Source of the DNA: Peptoniphilus duerdenii ATCC BAA-1640
Lineage (GTDB): Bacteria; Bacillota; Clostridia; Tissierellales; Peptoniphilaceae
Assembly: GCF_000146345.1 (NCBI RefSeq)
Contig: NZ_GL397071.1
Location: 1,213,948 to 1,277,947, forward strand
Reading direction: 5' to 3'
DNA length: 64,000 nucleotides
The notes under the pieces are model-generated. The model was not told the DNA's origin. It made no database searches and saw nothing but the letters and a program-made list of their open reading frames with translations. This document shows, piece by piece, positions 35,681-44,268 of the stretch. How positions within the stretch are numbered: the first letter of the stretch is position 1; every line of letters begins with the position of its first letter. A program made the translations under genes and the position numbers.

Positions 35681-35828
35681 AGGAGGACATAAGCAAAGAC
35701 TTGCAATAGCATCTGTTATGTGCAAGGATTCTCCGCTTGTCTATTTCGACGAACCTTCAAGTGATATGGATTATTCCAATATGATAAAAATATCGGCAGT
35801 CTTTGAACTGCCTTTATTTTTTATTTAG
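35679..35828 (+). pseudogene. Fragment of an ABC ATPase (ECF/cobalt type)
   Basis: The frame reads LGGHKQRLAIASVMCKDSPL and VYFDEPSSDMDYSNMIKISA: an ABC signature and Walker B with the 'GGxKQRLAIAS' and 'FDEPTSGLDYxNM' style of ECF-type ATPases. Walker A and the rest are missing, and the frame runs into a terminator. It is a truncated relic left by rearrangement. Confidence 0.75.
35795..35822 (+). terminator. Terminator after the ABC fragment
   Basis: GGCAGT/ACTGCC with a CTTTGA loop and a T-rich tail. The same left arm with flanks (TATCGGCAGTCTTTGAAC) is found at 23074, where the right arm is lost. Confidence 0.7.
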
Positions 35829-35925
35829 TTTAACGCAGCAAATCATATAATTGAAAGAAATCTGTTTTATATGCTATAATTGAGTTGATAATAAATATCA
35901 CTTAATATAAAAAGGAGGTAGACTT

Positions 35926-36564
35926 ATGACCCTAAATAAATATATCTTAATAGGTCTTTTTGGTTCATTCTTGATGTTTTTGGGAGACATGACCCTATAT
36001 TATGATCCAAATGATTACGATGGCAAGGATACTATAAATAATATCATTGGCATTATGAAAAATGTCAGCATAAAAAGATTATACATTGGTGGTCTTTTAG
36101 GTCCAATATGTGCCTTTATATATTGTATTGGGTTTTTCCATATTGTTTTGGGCATACAAGAAAAGTATTTAAATGTTGCTTGGTTTGTATTTTTAATAAA
36201 TGTTTTTGGTATGATATTGGGAGGGGCTTATCATATTCAATGTGCCTACTTAGGTCTTTTATCAAGGCACGAAAACAAGGGAGCGCTTGATGAATTTTTA
36301 AAATTTTTAAAATTTCAAGCAAAAATAGTTTTTGGAATTATGGCTTTAGCAAACATAGCCCTAGCATTGATAATTTTATTTGGGTTAACAGTATTTCCAA
36401 GCTGGCAAGCCTTATTTACACCTATATTTCTTTTGATTTTTACTCCTCTTGCTGAGAGATTGCCAAAGGGACTACACATGATCGTTCGTGGAGGTTGGTT
36501 AAACATAATATATTTTATTTACTACCTATCTTTATTGATAAATTATACTAATATCAATTTATAA
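35926..36564 (+). CDS. Multipass membrane protein, DUF6796-like
   Basis: The protein is 212 residues with six membrane segments from the N-terminus on (YILIGLFGSFLMFLGDMTLYY starts it). A conserved-looking YDPNDYDGKD loop follows the first. This resembles small membrane proteins of a domain of unknown function in Firmicutes; the family name is tentative. A strong AAGGAGGTAGACTT precedes the ATG and a TATAAT lies ~50 bases upstream, so it has its own promoter. Role unknown. Confidence 0.55.
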   Translation: MTLNKYILIGLFGSFLMFLGDMTLYYDPNDYDGKDTINNIIGIMKNVSIKRLYIGGLLGPICAFIYCIGFFHIVLGIQEKYLNVAWFVFLINVFGMILGGAYHIQCAYLGLLSRHENKGALDEFLKFLKFQAKIVFGIMALANIALALIILFGLTVFPSWQALFTPIFLLIFTPLAERLPKGLHMIVRGGWLNIIYFIYYLSLLINYTNINL

Positions 36565-36647
36565 GATTATAAAGTAAAGGATTAAAATTATTATTTTAGT
36601 AGACAAGACAAATTTTAGAAAATTAATTATTTACAGGAGGAAATTTT

Positions 36648-37475
36648 ATGAAACAAGTAGATTTTATTGATGACAAGAAAACAAAAGCTGACTACAAAAA
36701 CTGGGTTCCCAAAAGCTTGTTAAAGAATTTAATATTTGCAAGCCTTGCAGCTTTCATCCTATTTATAGCCTTTGGTGTCAGTGATTTTGTATTTAGTGGA
36801 AGAACTCGTCTAATATGTGCCCTTATTCTTGGGTTTGTAACGTTGATACTTATTTTCTTTGCAAGCTGGATGAGATTTTTATATAGAACTTTTGATTACA
36901 ACGGAAAAAGAAAGCTTGCCAAAGTCATAATAGAGGGGACTGCCGACTATGTAAAAATTCCAGATGGCGGTATAGGACTTGACATTGGATGTGGTAGCGG
37001 GGCACTTACCATAGCTTGTGCAAAGAAAAATCCAAAAGCGACAATGGTGGGTTGTGACATATGGAGAGGTACATATAAAACTGAATTTTCTAAAGAACTC
37101 TGTGAGAACAACGCAAAATTAGAGGAAATAGCAAATGTAAGATTTGAAGAGGGCAATGCTGTAAAACTTCCCTTTAGGGATGAGAGTTTTGATGCAGTGA
37201 CAAGCAACTACGTTTATCACAATATAACGGGGGAAAATAAACAAAAACTTTTACTGGAAACATTACGTGTACTTAAAAAGGGAGGAGTTTTTGTTATCCA
37301 TGATTTGATGAGTAAGTCAAGATATGGAGATATGAATAAATTTATGGAAAAGCTGAAAAAAGATGGCTTCGAAGATGTGCAATTAATTGATACAACAAAG
37401 GGTCTTTTTATGAGTCACAAAGAATCTTTATTCCTTGGACTTTCTGGCTCAGCTCTTCTTATTGGGAGAAAATAA
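36648..37475 (+). CDS. Membrane-anchored class I SAM-dependent methyltransferase
   Basis: The protein is 275 residues. Two membrane segments (about residues 27-46 and 52-74) precede a soluble methyltransferase domain with motif I GLDIGCGSGALTIACA, the acidic loop GCDIW, and FDAVTSNYVYHNITG. The UbiE-like layout suggests a small-molecule or lipid substrate near the membrane. AGGAGGAAATTTT precedes the ATG. It is the second methyltransferase of the region. Confidence 0.8.
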   Translation: MKQVDFIDDKKTKADYKNWVPKSLLKNLIFASLAAFILFIAFGVSDFVFSGRTRLICALILGFVTLILIFFASWMRFLYRTFDYNGKRKLAKVIIEGTADYVKIPDGGIGLDIGCGSGALTIACAKKNPKATMVGCDIWRGTYKTEFSKELCENNAKLEEIANVRFEEGNAVKLPFRDESFDAVTSNYVYHNITGENKQKLLLETLRVLKKGGVFVIHDLMSKSRYGDMNKFMEKLKKDGFEDVQLIDTTKGLFMSHKESLFLGLSGSALLIGRK

Positions 37476-37552
37476 AATTGTATATAAATTAGTATAAAAA
37501 TTTTATCTGCAAATTTGAAACGATTAAATAAATTTAATAAGCTAAGTTTAAA

Positions 37553-37582
37553 AGCATCTACAAATGTAGGTGCTATTTTGTT
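37553..37582 (+). terminator. Terminator, AGCATCTAC type
   Basis: AGCATCTAC/GTAGGTGCT with an AAAT loop and a broken T tail. Nearly the same hairpin occurs at 61757 and 63758. The rest of 37476-37803 shows only AT-rich promoter-like sequence. Confidence 0.65.
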
Positions 37583-37803
37583 TGTAAATTTAATTTTATG
37601 TAACAAGAAGTTTTATCAAAATCTTCTATAGTATAGATATAATCTAATAAAAATATGCTATAATTAAATTAAGATTAAAGAAGTGTCATGTAATTTATAG
37701 GAGTGTGGAGTTTTTAGTCACAATTATATTTACTAACTAGATTAGCTTTTTCAAATGTTAGAAATATAAATTTATTTTGTGATTTGCATTGGGAGGACAT
37801 AGG

Positions 37804-38430
37804 ATGAAATATAATGGTTTTTATTTTTGGTTATTTAAAAGACCGATGAAAAAAGTTCTTATAGAGAAGTATGGCAAAGTATATGCTTCGGATATTATTA
37901 GAAAGAGCAAGGGTGTCTATAGAGATTTGGTTGAGAACATGGATGACATCGGTGCTGACAACCCAATGGTTTACAATGAAATGTTTGCTCTAGTATTTGT
38001 ATCTCCATATTTAGCAAGCGATAAGAAGATTCCGCCAGAAACCATCCAAGAAATGATGCGCAGATCTCTCTACTATATTAAGTGGTTCTTTGCTATGACA
38101 GACTTAAATACAAAGAGAGGTAAGGCTAGCAACAAAAAGAATATAGTTAAGTATTATAAATGGTACACTCCAGAAAAAGAAAAACTTTATCCGACTTCTT
38201 TTAAGGTCGATTTCGAAGGTCAACCTTACGAAGATGCTTGTTACTATCGAATAACTCGTTGCCCAATATGTACATATACAAAGAAGCTAGATGTGTTTGA
38301 ACTGATGCCACTTTTTTGTGAGCTTGATGATGTGATGATTACCCTTCAGCATGGAGTTTTACATAGGAAAGAAACCATAGCTAAGGGAGGAGACTACTGC
38401 GATTACTTCATCGTAGGAAATAAAGAGTAA
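37804..38430 (+). CDS. L-2-amino-thiazoline-4-carboxylate hydrolase-family protein
   Basis: The protein is 208 residues. The CPICTYTKKLDV and LQHGVLHRKETIAKGGDYCDY blocks are typical of the ATC-hydrolase-like family (DUF3620-type), which open the thiazoline ring of ATC to make S-carbamoyl-cysteine in a few bacteria; most members have no assigned substrate. Start at ATG 37804 behind GGGAGGACATAGG. A decayed copy lies at 29205-29609, so this region was duplicated. Confidence 0.78.
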   Translation: MKYNGFYFWLFKRPMKKVLIEKYGKVYASDIIRKSKGVYRDLVENMDDIGADNPMVYNEMFALVFVSPYLASDKKIPPETIQEMMRRSLYYIKWFFAMTDLNTKRGKASNKKNIVKYYKWYTPEKEKLYPTSFKVDFEGQPYEDACYYRITRCPICTYTKKLDVFELMPLFCELDDVMITLQHGVLHRKETIAKGGDYCDYFIVGNKE

Positions 38431-38488
38431 TAGATAATTTATTATTTGTAGTCTATTTGATTTAAATAATTTTAATTAAGGGAAAGAA

Positions 38489-39235
38489 ATGAATATCATT
38501 ACATATGGAAATAAAAATAATAAATCAATATTTTTTATTCATGGTCTTGCCTCTACTGCGGATCTATGTTTTAAACCCCTTCTTCCTTATTTACAAGACT
38601 ACTATGTAATTTTCTGTGAATTAGATGGTCATTACGGAAGTAACCCCAAAGACTTGACTTCCTTGAAAGAAACAATAGATTCAATAGAAAGTTACATATT
38701 AAATGAAATGGGCGGGAGTCTATATGGACTATGTGGATTTTCCATGGGAGCTACCATTGCTGTTGAACTCATTGGTAGAGGAAATATTTCTCTTTCAAAA
38801 GTCCTACTAGATGCGGCGATTACTGCTGAATTAGGGCTTATGGCTACGCCATTTACCTATGCTTTTATTATAGGGACAAGTAGAATCAAAAATAAAAAGC
38901 CAATACCTAAATTTTTATTAGATAAGATTATGGGCAAGGATAATCTAAGCATAATAGAAATGATGTATCCGCAAATTTCAAAAAATACGATTAAAAATGC
39001 CTGTAACTTTATCTATCATTACAAAGTCCCAGAAAATTTAGCCAATTTTTCAAATCCAGTACTATTTTGGCGAGGAAGCGAAGAGCCAATCCCTGAGAAA
39101 AGTGAAAAGATATTAAGAGAGTATCTTCCACAAATGAAAACAGAAGTATTTGAAGGAATGGGCCACGGACAATTCCTACACGAACATCCCAAAGAATACG
39201 CAGAGAAACTAAAAATCTTTTTGGAAAATAAATAA
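38489..39235 (+). CDS. Alpha/beta hydrolase
   Basis: The protein is 248 residues. FFIHGLASTADLCFKPLL gives the oxyanion-hole HG motif, GLCGFSMGATIA the nucleophile elbow (Ser in GFSMG), and GMGHGQFLHEHP the terminal His. Family members are esterases, lipases or thioesterases; the substrate is unknown. AAGGGAAAG lies before the ATG. A small membrane protein follows 10 bases downstream. Confidence 0.8.
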   Translation: MNIITYGNKNNKSIFFIHGLASTADLCFKPLLPYLQDYYVIFCELDGHYGSNPKDLTSLKETIDSIESYILNEMGGSLYGLCGFSMGATIAVELIGRGNISLSKVLLDAAITAELGLMATPFTYAFIIGTSRIKNKKPIPKFLLDKIMGKDNLSIIEMMYPQISKNTIKNACNFIYHYKVPENLANFSNPVLFWRGSEEPIPEKSEKILREYLPQMKTEVFEGMGHGQFLHEHPKEYAEKLKIFLENK

Positions 39236-39245
39236 GGAGAATATT

Positions 39246-39752
39246 ATGGATATAACAAGAGCAATATTAGATGGAATTGCAATGGCTGCTATCTTTAACG
39301 GTGCAGTTGCAGCTTTTGTACTGATTAACCCAAGATTTTTCTTCGATTCCTATCCAAAGAAAATACAAAATTCGGCTCCAGAAAAGATGACAAAAGAAGA
39401 GAAAAGAATAAATTTAATACTTACGATTATAATTTCAGGAATCGTATTTATATATGGAGTGACATCTCTTTTACATACAGGAATAAGAGAACTTAGATAT
39501 CTTTTCTGGATGAGCTATATTCAGTGGATAATATTAAACTTGGGAGATTTCTTTCTATTAGATGTAATTTTGTTCCAAGGAAAGTACAAGAATAAGATAG
39601 TAATACCAGGCACAGAAGGACATGAGGACTACGAATTTGGAAATTGGATGAAACATTTGGCTATTAAAGAACATTTTATCTTGATGCCATTTTTACTAAT
39701 TCCAATAGTATCCATAGTCCAAGCGTGGCTAGTGATTCTACTTGGATTATAA
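39246..39752 (+). CDS. Uncharacterised four-segment membrane protein
   Basis: The protein is 168 residues with four membrane segments (~8-28, ~57-77, ~88-108, ~145-165). The long loop between 3 and 4 (residues ~112-142) holds a GHEDYEFGNWMKHLA stretch. I do not recognise the family. It begins 10 bases after the alpha/beta hydrolase behind AAGGAG and is probably in the same transcript. Confidence 0.55.
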   Translation: MDITRAILDGIAMAAIFNGAVAAFVLINPRFFFDSYPKKIQNSAPEKMTKEEKRINLILTIIISGIVFIYGVTSLLHTGIRELRYLFWMSYIQWIILNLGDFFLLDVILFQGKYKNKIVIPGTEGHEDYEFGNWMKHLAIKEHFILMPFLLIPIVSIVQAWLVILLGL

Positions 39753-39862
39753 AATAAAATTTTGACACAGAAGTGCGAGAAAAACTCTTAAAAAATGCAA
39801 ATAATATAAGATAATAATTTATAACAAAAATAAATTTAACTAAAAATCACGAGGAGAATAAT

Positions 39863-40300
39863 TTGGAAATTAGAAAAATATCAAAATCAGACTTAGAAGA
39901 TTTAGCAAGATTAATGGTGGAAGTATTTAATACACCACCATGGAATGACACATGGACAGAAGAAACAGCTTCCGAGTCCTTGCTTTCACTAATAGATGCA
40001 CCTGGATTCTATGGCAATGTCATGGTTGATGGGGATAATATAATCGGGGCGATAATGGGTAACAAAAGATTGTATTCCACAGAAACCACCTACTATCTCT
40101 ATGAGTTTTTCGTTTCAGATAAATATAGAGGAAAGGGAGTTTCGAAAAAATTATACGAGAAGACTATGAGCGAATTGAAGGAGGAGGGAGTAAGTGGAGC
40201 CTTCTTCACAACCATTAGAAATAGTGCAGCATATAAATTTTATATAAAAGAAGGAGCATGGGATTTAGAAGATTCCGCTTGTTTCTACCACAAATTCTAA
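39863..40300 (+). CDS. GNAT-family N-acetyltransferase
   Basis: The protein is 145 residues. GNAT motif A is seen in YEFFVSDKYRGKGVSKKLYE and motif B in TIRNSAAYKFYIKEGA. The start codon is TTG at 39863, supported by GAGGAG 8 bases upstream and no in-frame ATG nearby. Substrate unknown. Confidence 0.78.
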   Translation: MEIRKISKSDLEDLARLMVEVFNTPPWNDTWTEETASESLLSLIDAPGFYGNVMVDGDNIIGAIMGNKRLYSTETTYYLYEFFVSDKYRGKGVSKKLYEKTMSELKEEGVSGAFFTTIRNSAAYKFYIKEGAWDLEDSACFYHKF

Positions 40301-40310
40301 AATATTAATT

Positions 40311-40337
40311 CACCTATTAAAAGTAGGTGTTTTTTTT
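40311..40337 (+). terminator. Terminator after the GNAT gene
   Basis: CACCTA/TAGGTG with a TTAAAAG loop and T8. Confidence 0.8.
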
Positions 40338-40500
40338 ACAAAAATTTAAAATCAGTAAAAAAAGCAAGTTTTAATTATTACGATATTTAAGAAATTCCTT
40401 AAGTAATTTGTAAGAAATAGTTAGATGTTTTGTAAAAGTTATTTATTATAATACGGTCATAGATACAAAAGATATCTAAATAAAACTTAAGGAGAAAAAA

Positions 40501-40986
40501 ATGAAAACAAATTTAAAAAGAAAAATAGGTTCAATTATACTAATAGGATGTCTAGCTCTAGGTCTAGCTGCCTGCGAAAAATCAAATGCATCTGATTATT
40601 CAACTGGGATGGTTACAAGAGAAGACATACAAAGTGAATTTGTAGAAACTTGTAAGAATCTTAATTGGCCAGAAGGTTACGAAGTTCCAAAAGAAATCGA
40701 TGAAAAAGAAGACGGCGCAGATTATGAAAAAGGATTTGGAAATACAAGAGCAAGCATGTATTGGGAAGCAGCTTGGGAAAAAGAATGGTTAAACACTTAT
40801 AAAACAGATCCAGCAAGAGCCGAAAAAGCATTAAAAGAACTAGAAAACGCAAAAATGATGCCATACATGTCAGAAGACAAGTGTGACGATGCTACAAGGG
40901 AATATTTCGATAAAATCATGGAACAAGCTAAGAATGGAGATCCATCAGGTTTCGAAGAAAATATAAAATTAAACGCACCTGAATAA
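40501..40986 (+). CDS. Small predicted lipoprotein
   Basis: The protein is 161 residues. A lipoprotein signal peptide ends in the lipobox LAAC with Cys25. The mature part is acidic, has a GYEVPKEIDEKEDGADYEKG stretch and three to four helices, and carries Trp-rich MYWEAAWEKEWL. I do not recognise the family. It has its own unit: an AT-rich promoter region upstream, AAGGAG before the ATG and a terminator after. Confidence 0.65.
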   Translation: MKTNLKRKIGSIILIGCLALGLAACEKSNASDYSTGMVTREDIQSEFVETCKNLNWPEGYEVPKEIDEKEDGADYEKGFGNTRASMYWEAAWEKEWLNTYKTDPARAEKALKELENAKMMPYMSEDKCDDATREYFDKIMEQAKNGDPSGFEENIKLNAPE

Positions 40987-41013
40987 TTTTTCATATCTTG
41001 TCATAATATAAAA

Positions 41014-41045
41014 ACAAACTTCTAGATTAATCTAGGAGTTTTTTT
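41014..41045 (+). terminator. Terminator after the lipoprotein gene
   Basis: AACTTCTAGA/TCTAGGAGTT with a TTAA loop and T7. Confidence 0.8.
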
Positions 41046-41071
41046 AATTATACAAATAAATAATTTTTAAA

Positions 41072-41140
41072 ATCGCCTAATTCTTTTTTTATCGCCTAAA
41101 AAATGATATAATTTAGGAGATAATAGGAGGATTAGGTGAT
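41072..41140 (+). promoter_or_regulatory. Symmetrical four-half-site operator of the Fic gene
   Basis: ATCGCCTAA occurs at 41072 and 41091, and its inverse TTAGG(A/T)GAT at 41113 and 41132. Both pairs are spaced 19 bases and both the inner and outer pairs centre on 41106. A TATAAT (41107-41112) lies at the centre and the last half-site overlaps the start codon, so a protein bound here would block both transcription and start. Confidence 0.7.
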
Positions 41141-42182
41141 GCGAAATTTTGATTATTCTAAATTAAATAGTATAAAATGGGATGGAGAAATTTTAAATTA
41201 TATTTCCAAAATTGGAGAATACAAGGGTAGACAAGAGCTTTTTCTGAGTCAAAAGCCAAAAGTTTTAGACACTCTAGTGGAACTTGCAATTATCCAAAGT
41301 ACAGAGTCTTCGAATAAAATTGAAGGGATAAGCACAACTAATACAAGGTTAAAAGATTTAGTTCTAAAAAAAATAAAACCAAAAAACAGAGATGAAGAAG
41401 AGATATTAGGCTACCAAGATGTTCTATCCACAATCCACGAGTCTTACGAATTTATACCAATTACACCAGAGATAATTCTGCAGCTTCACAGAGATCTATT
41501 TAAATACTCTGAGAAATCTATTGGAGGAAAATTTAAAAATACACAGAATCTAATAACGGAAACCCTCTCAAATGGAGAAAGGATAGTTAGATTTACCCCA
41601 CTTAAACCTTATGAAACTGAACAGGCTGTCAGGATGATTTGCAAGTCATATAACGAAGAAATAGATAGGGGAGAGGTCAATCCTCTCATACTAATTCCAA
41701 CATTTGTCCATGATTTTTTATGCATTCACCCATTCAATGATGGAAACGGAAGGATGTCGAGACTTCTAACCACCTTGCTTCTCTATAAACTAGGCTACGT
41801 AGTGGGAAAATATATAAGTCTAGAAGAAAAAATAGAAAAAACTAAGAATGTTTATTACGAAGTTCTTCAAAAAAGTGGTTATGGTTGGCATGAAAATAAT
41901 GAAGATATAAACTTTTTTGTAAAATATATTTTAGGTATTATTTTATCGGCTTATAGAGATTTTGAAGAGAGAGTAGATATATTTAATACTAATCTTTCTG
42001 CATTTGAACAAGTTGAACAAGTCGTAGCTAGGAAGATAGGTAAATTTACCAAGAGTGAAATAATGGAACTTACCCCATCAATAAGTAAATCATCCGTAGA
42101 AAATTCACTAAAAGAATTAATAGAGAGAAATGTAATTGAAATGCATGGAAAGGGCAGGGCGACTTACTATATAAAAAAATAA
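41139..42182 (+). CDS. Fic-family protein with C-terminal winged helix
   Basis: The protein is 347 residues. An N-terminal helix carries the class II inhibitory motif SSNKIEG (~residue 59); the catalytic Fic motif is complete as HPFNDGNGRMSR (~residue 199). The last ~65 residues form a winged helix (FTKSEIMELTPSISKSSVENSL), so it may bind DNA. Fic proteins AMPylate targets, and inhibitory-helix versions are self-restrained. The start is ATG 41139 with TAGGAGG 8 bases upstream. Autoregulation through the operator array at its promoter is inference. Confidence 0.9.
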   Translation: MRNFDYSKLNSIKWDGEILNYISKIGEYKGRQELFLSQKPKVLDTLVELAIIQSTESSNKIEGISTTNTRLKDLVLKKIKPKNRDEEEILGYQDVLSTIHESYEFIPITPEIILQLHRDLFKYSEKSIGGKFKNTQNLITETLSNGERIVRFTPLKPYETEQAVRMICKSYNEEIDRGEVNPLILIPTFVHDFLCIHPFNDGNGRMSRLLTTLLLYKLGYVVGKYISLEEKIEKTKNVYYEVLQKSGYGWHENNEDINFFVKYILGIILSAYRDFEERVDIFNTNLSAFEQVEQVVARKIGKFTKSEIMELTPSISKSSVENSLKELIERNVIEMHGKGRATYYIKK

Positions 42183-42285
42183 TTTTATAGTAATAATATT
42201 TTACCTTCTATATAAAGCTAGATAAGCATTAGTAATTAAACTAGCTTACTTTAGATTAAAAAAACATAATAATACAAAATAATTT

Positions 42286-42332
42286 AAAAAATGCTTTTAG
42301 AAAATAATATAAAATTCTAAAAGCATTTTTTA
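42286..42332 (+). terminator. Strong long-stem terminator after the Fic gene
   Basis: AAAATGCTTTTAGAA pairs with TTCTAAAAGCATTTT across a 12-base AT loop, followed by a T tract. The remaining 42183-42562 holds only AT-rich sequence. Confidence 0.8.
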
Positions 42333-42562
42333 TTTTAATATTAAAAATAAATTTTGTCATATCTCGAACATTAATAGTTTCAACTACTCTATAAAACGGT
42401 TAAATTATATTTTAAAAATCTAATCTAACATGAATTGTGAGCTAAAATATTTTTGAGAATTTATTATTAAAAAAGTCAGAATTTGCGATGTTTATAAGTA
42501 AGAAAATCGTTTGCTTTTTATAATTTTATCTTATAAAATCAGGGTAAAGGAGGTAGATCAGA

Positions 42563-43228
42563 ATGAAAATTGCAGATTTAAAATCAATTCATATTTTTGA
42601 AGGTATAGATGATAAAATTTTAGAGAAAATTTGTAAATTAGATATAGACAAGGCTCATTTAATGCCAGGAGATATGGTGGTTTGTGAAGGGGAAGAGGTA
42701 GACAGTCTTATAGTAATTAAATCTGGTCTACTTAAACAAGCTAAGTATTTAGAAGATGGTTCGGAAAAAACAGTTGCTTACTATTATGAGAATGAAGTTT
42801 ATCCTTTACATCTATTATATACAGAAATTAAATTTTGGCCCTACGATATTTATGCTGAGTTTGAAAGCGAGATTTTCTACATACCATGGGATGAGTTAAA
42901 AGAGATAATAGCTTCTGAAAAAAGTCTTGTAAACAATGTCTTACTTTTCACTGCAAATTGCACATGTCATACAAAGATCATATTAAATGCCACAAGATAT
43001 AAAAAGGTTCAAGAAAGAATTGCATATTGGCTCACTATGAAGAAATATATCAGTTATTGTAAGATACCTGTTACTCAGAAAATGCTATCTGATACCCTAA
43101 GGGTTACGAGACCGAGCCTTAATCAAGAATTAAAAAAACTCGAGTCATTAGGTGTCATAAAAATAGAGACAAATAATATTGAAGTTATAGATGAAGAATA
43201 TTTAAAGGAGATTATTGAAGATATTTAG
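42563..43228 (+). CDS. Crp/Fnr-family transcriptional regulator
   Basis: The protein is 221 residues. The cNMP-type jelly roll (MPGDMVVCEGEEVDSLIVIKSGLL, residues ~33-56) is followed by a dimer helix and an HTH (VTQKMLSDTLRVTRPSLNQEL). A few Cys occur around residues 130-135 (ANCTCHTK), which could hold a cofactor, but no known FeS pattern is met. It is immediately upstream of the amidase-hydantoinase genes and probably controls them. AAAGGAGGTAG before the ATG. Confidence 0.82.
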   Translation: MKIADLKSIHIFEGIDDKILEKICKLDIDKAHLMPGDMVVCEGEEVDSLIVIKSGLLKQAKYLEDGSEKTVAYYYENEVYPLHLLYTEIKFWPYDIYAEFESEIFYIPWDELKEIIASEKSLVNNVLLFTANCTCHTKIILNATRYKKVQERIAYWLTMKKYISYCKIPVTQKMLSDTLRVTRPSLNQELKKLESLGVIKIETNNIEVIDEEYLKEIIEDI

Positions 43229-43359
43229 AAAACATTTGCAAATGTTCGTATGCTAACTTGCTACACTAAAAAATAGTTGGTAAGATGTATACAGAAAGCA
43301 AAGCTCAAGACTTAGTAACAGTATTTCATAGCTACATATGGGTTTTAAGCTTTTATCTT

Positions 43360-43390
43360 TTATCTTCATTCCGAGCTCAAATGAAGATAA
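43360..43390 (+). promoter_or_regulatory. Perfect inverted repeat upstream of the amidase gene
   Basis: TTATCTTCATT and AATGAAGATAA form an 11-base perfect inverted repeat around a 9-base spacer holding GAGCTC, 47 bases before the amidase ATG. There is no T tail, so an operator or RNA hairpin is likelier than a terminator. Confidence 0.6.
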
Positions 43391-43437
43391 TGCCAGAATT
43401 AATGAAAACGATACTTTGAATAGTAAAGGAGATTATT

Positions 43438-44181
43438 ATGACAGAAAAAATGAACCCGGAATTTAAATTTGTTGACGGATACGGATTTAACGAAGATATA
43501 CTTAAGGAAGCATTTGCTGAAGCAAGAAAGATTTACAAAGAAAGAGGATTCATGAGAAACATGGGTCAAGGAAAAGCACCAGCTATAACTACAGTTGATA
43601 TGGCTAAAGCTTGGATGAGTGAAGGACACCCATTCACTTGTGATAAATCTGAAGAAGTTTGTGCAAATGCACTTAAAGTTCTTGAAGCAGGAAGAAAAGC
43701 TGGAGTTCCTATATTCCATACTACTACAGGATATACTGGAGATAAACAATGGGACCTTCCAAGATGGGATGAAAAAATACCTATGAGCGCACTTGACATT
43801 GACAGTGAATGGATGGAAATTGATCCTAAGCTTAAGCCACTTCCAGAGGAGCCAGTTATCCATAAGAAATACGCTTCTAACTTCTTCGGTACTCACTTAG
43901 CTCACATCCTTACATTCCTTGGAGTTGACACTCTAATCGTAATGGGAGCTACTTCTTGTGCATGTGTTAGACACACTGTAATGGACTCAACAGGGTACGG
44001 ATTTAAGACACTTATCCCTGAAGGAACTGTTGGAGACAGAGTTCCAGGAGTTGTTGAGTGGAATATGTTCGACATGGAAGCTAAGTTTGCTGACGTTCTT
44101 CCAGTTGACGATGTTGTTAAATACCTAGAAAGCATTGACAGTTCTGTTTATACAAAACACGAAAGAAAATTTGACAAATAA
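43438..44181 (+). CDS. N-carbamoylsarcosine amidohydrolase-like isochorismatase-family enzyme
   Basis: The protein is 247 residues. The cysteine-hydrolase fold is shown by ITTVDMAKAWMSEGHPF (Asp near residue 47), a Lys in VIHKKYASNFFGTHL, and the nucleophile Cys in VMGATSCACVRHTVMD (near residue 178). This form with a long N-terminus resembles carbamoylsarcosine amidase, which releases sarcosine, NH3 and CO2. A hydantoinase gene follows, fitting the N-methylhydantoin route of creatinine breakdown. AAAGGAG precedes the ATG. Confidence 0.8.
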   Translation: MTEKMNPEFKFVDGYGFNEDILKEAFAEARKIYKERGFMRNMGQGKAPAITTVDMAKAWMSEGHPFTCDKSEEVCANALKVLEAGRKAGVPIFHTTTGYTGDKQWDLPRWDEKIPMSALDIDSEWMEIDPKLKPLPEEPVIHKKYASNFFGTHLAHILTFLGVDTLIVMGATSCACVRHTVMDSTGYGFKTLIPEGTVGDRVPGVVEWNMFDMEAKFADVLPVDDVVKYLESIDSSVYTKHERKFDK

Positions 44182-44199
44182 AACATATTTTAATAAGTA
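44171..44199 (+). promoter_or_regulatory. Possible promoter at the end of the amidase gene
   Basis: TTGACA (44171-44176) overlaps the last codons, with TAAGTA 17 bases later as a weak -10. A transcript from here would carry the hairpin at 44207 as its leader. Confidence 0.35.
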
Positions 44200-44206
44200 A
44201 ACTAAT

Positions 44207-44255
44207 ACGCTGAGGCAATTTAGGGCATTACGCTATAAATGCCCAGCGTTTTTTT
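44207..44255 (+). terminator. Hairpin terminator directly before the hydantoinase
   Basis: GGGCATT/AATGCCC with an 8-base loop, extended by ACGCTG/CAGCGT outside, then T7. The next gene's Shine-Dalgarno starts 3 bases later, leaving no room for a promoter between. Confidence 0.75.
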
Positions 44256-44268
44256 ATAAGGAGATGCT

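Noticed and set aside
41136-41138. GTG as the Fic start codon
   Set aside because: The ATG at 41139 has the better spacing to TAGGAGG.
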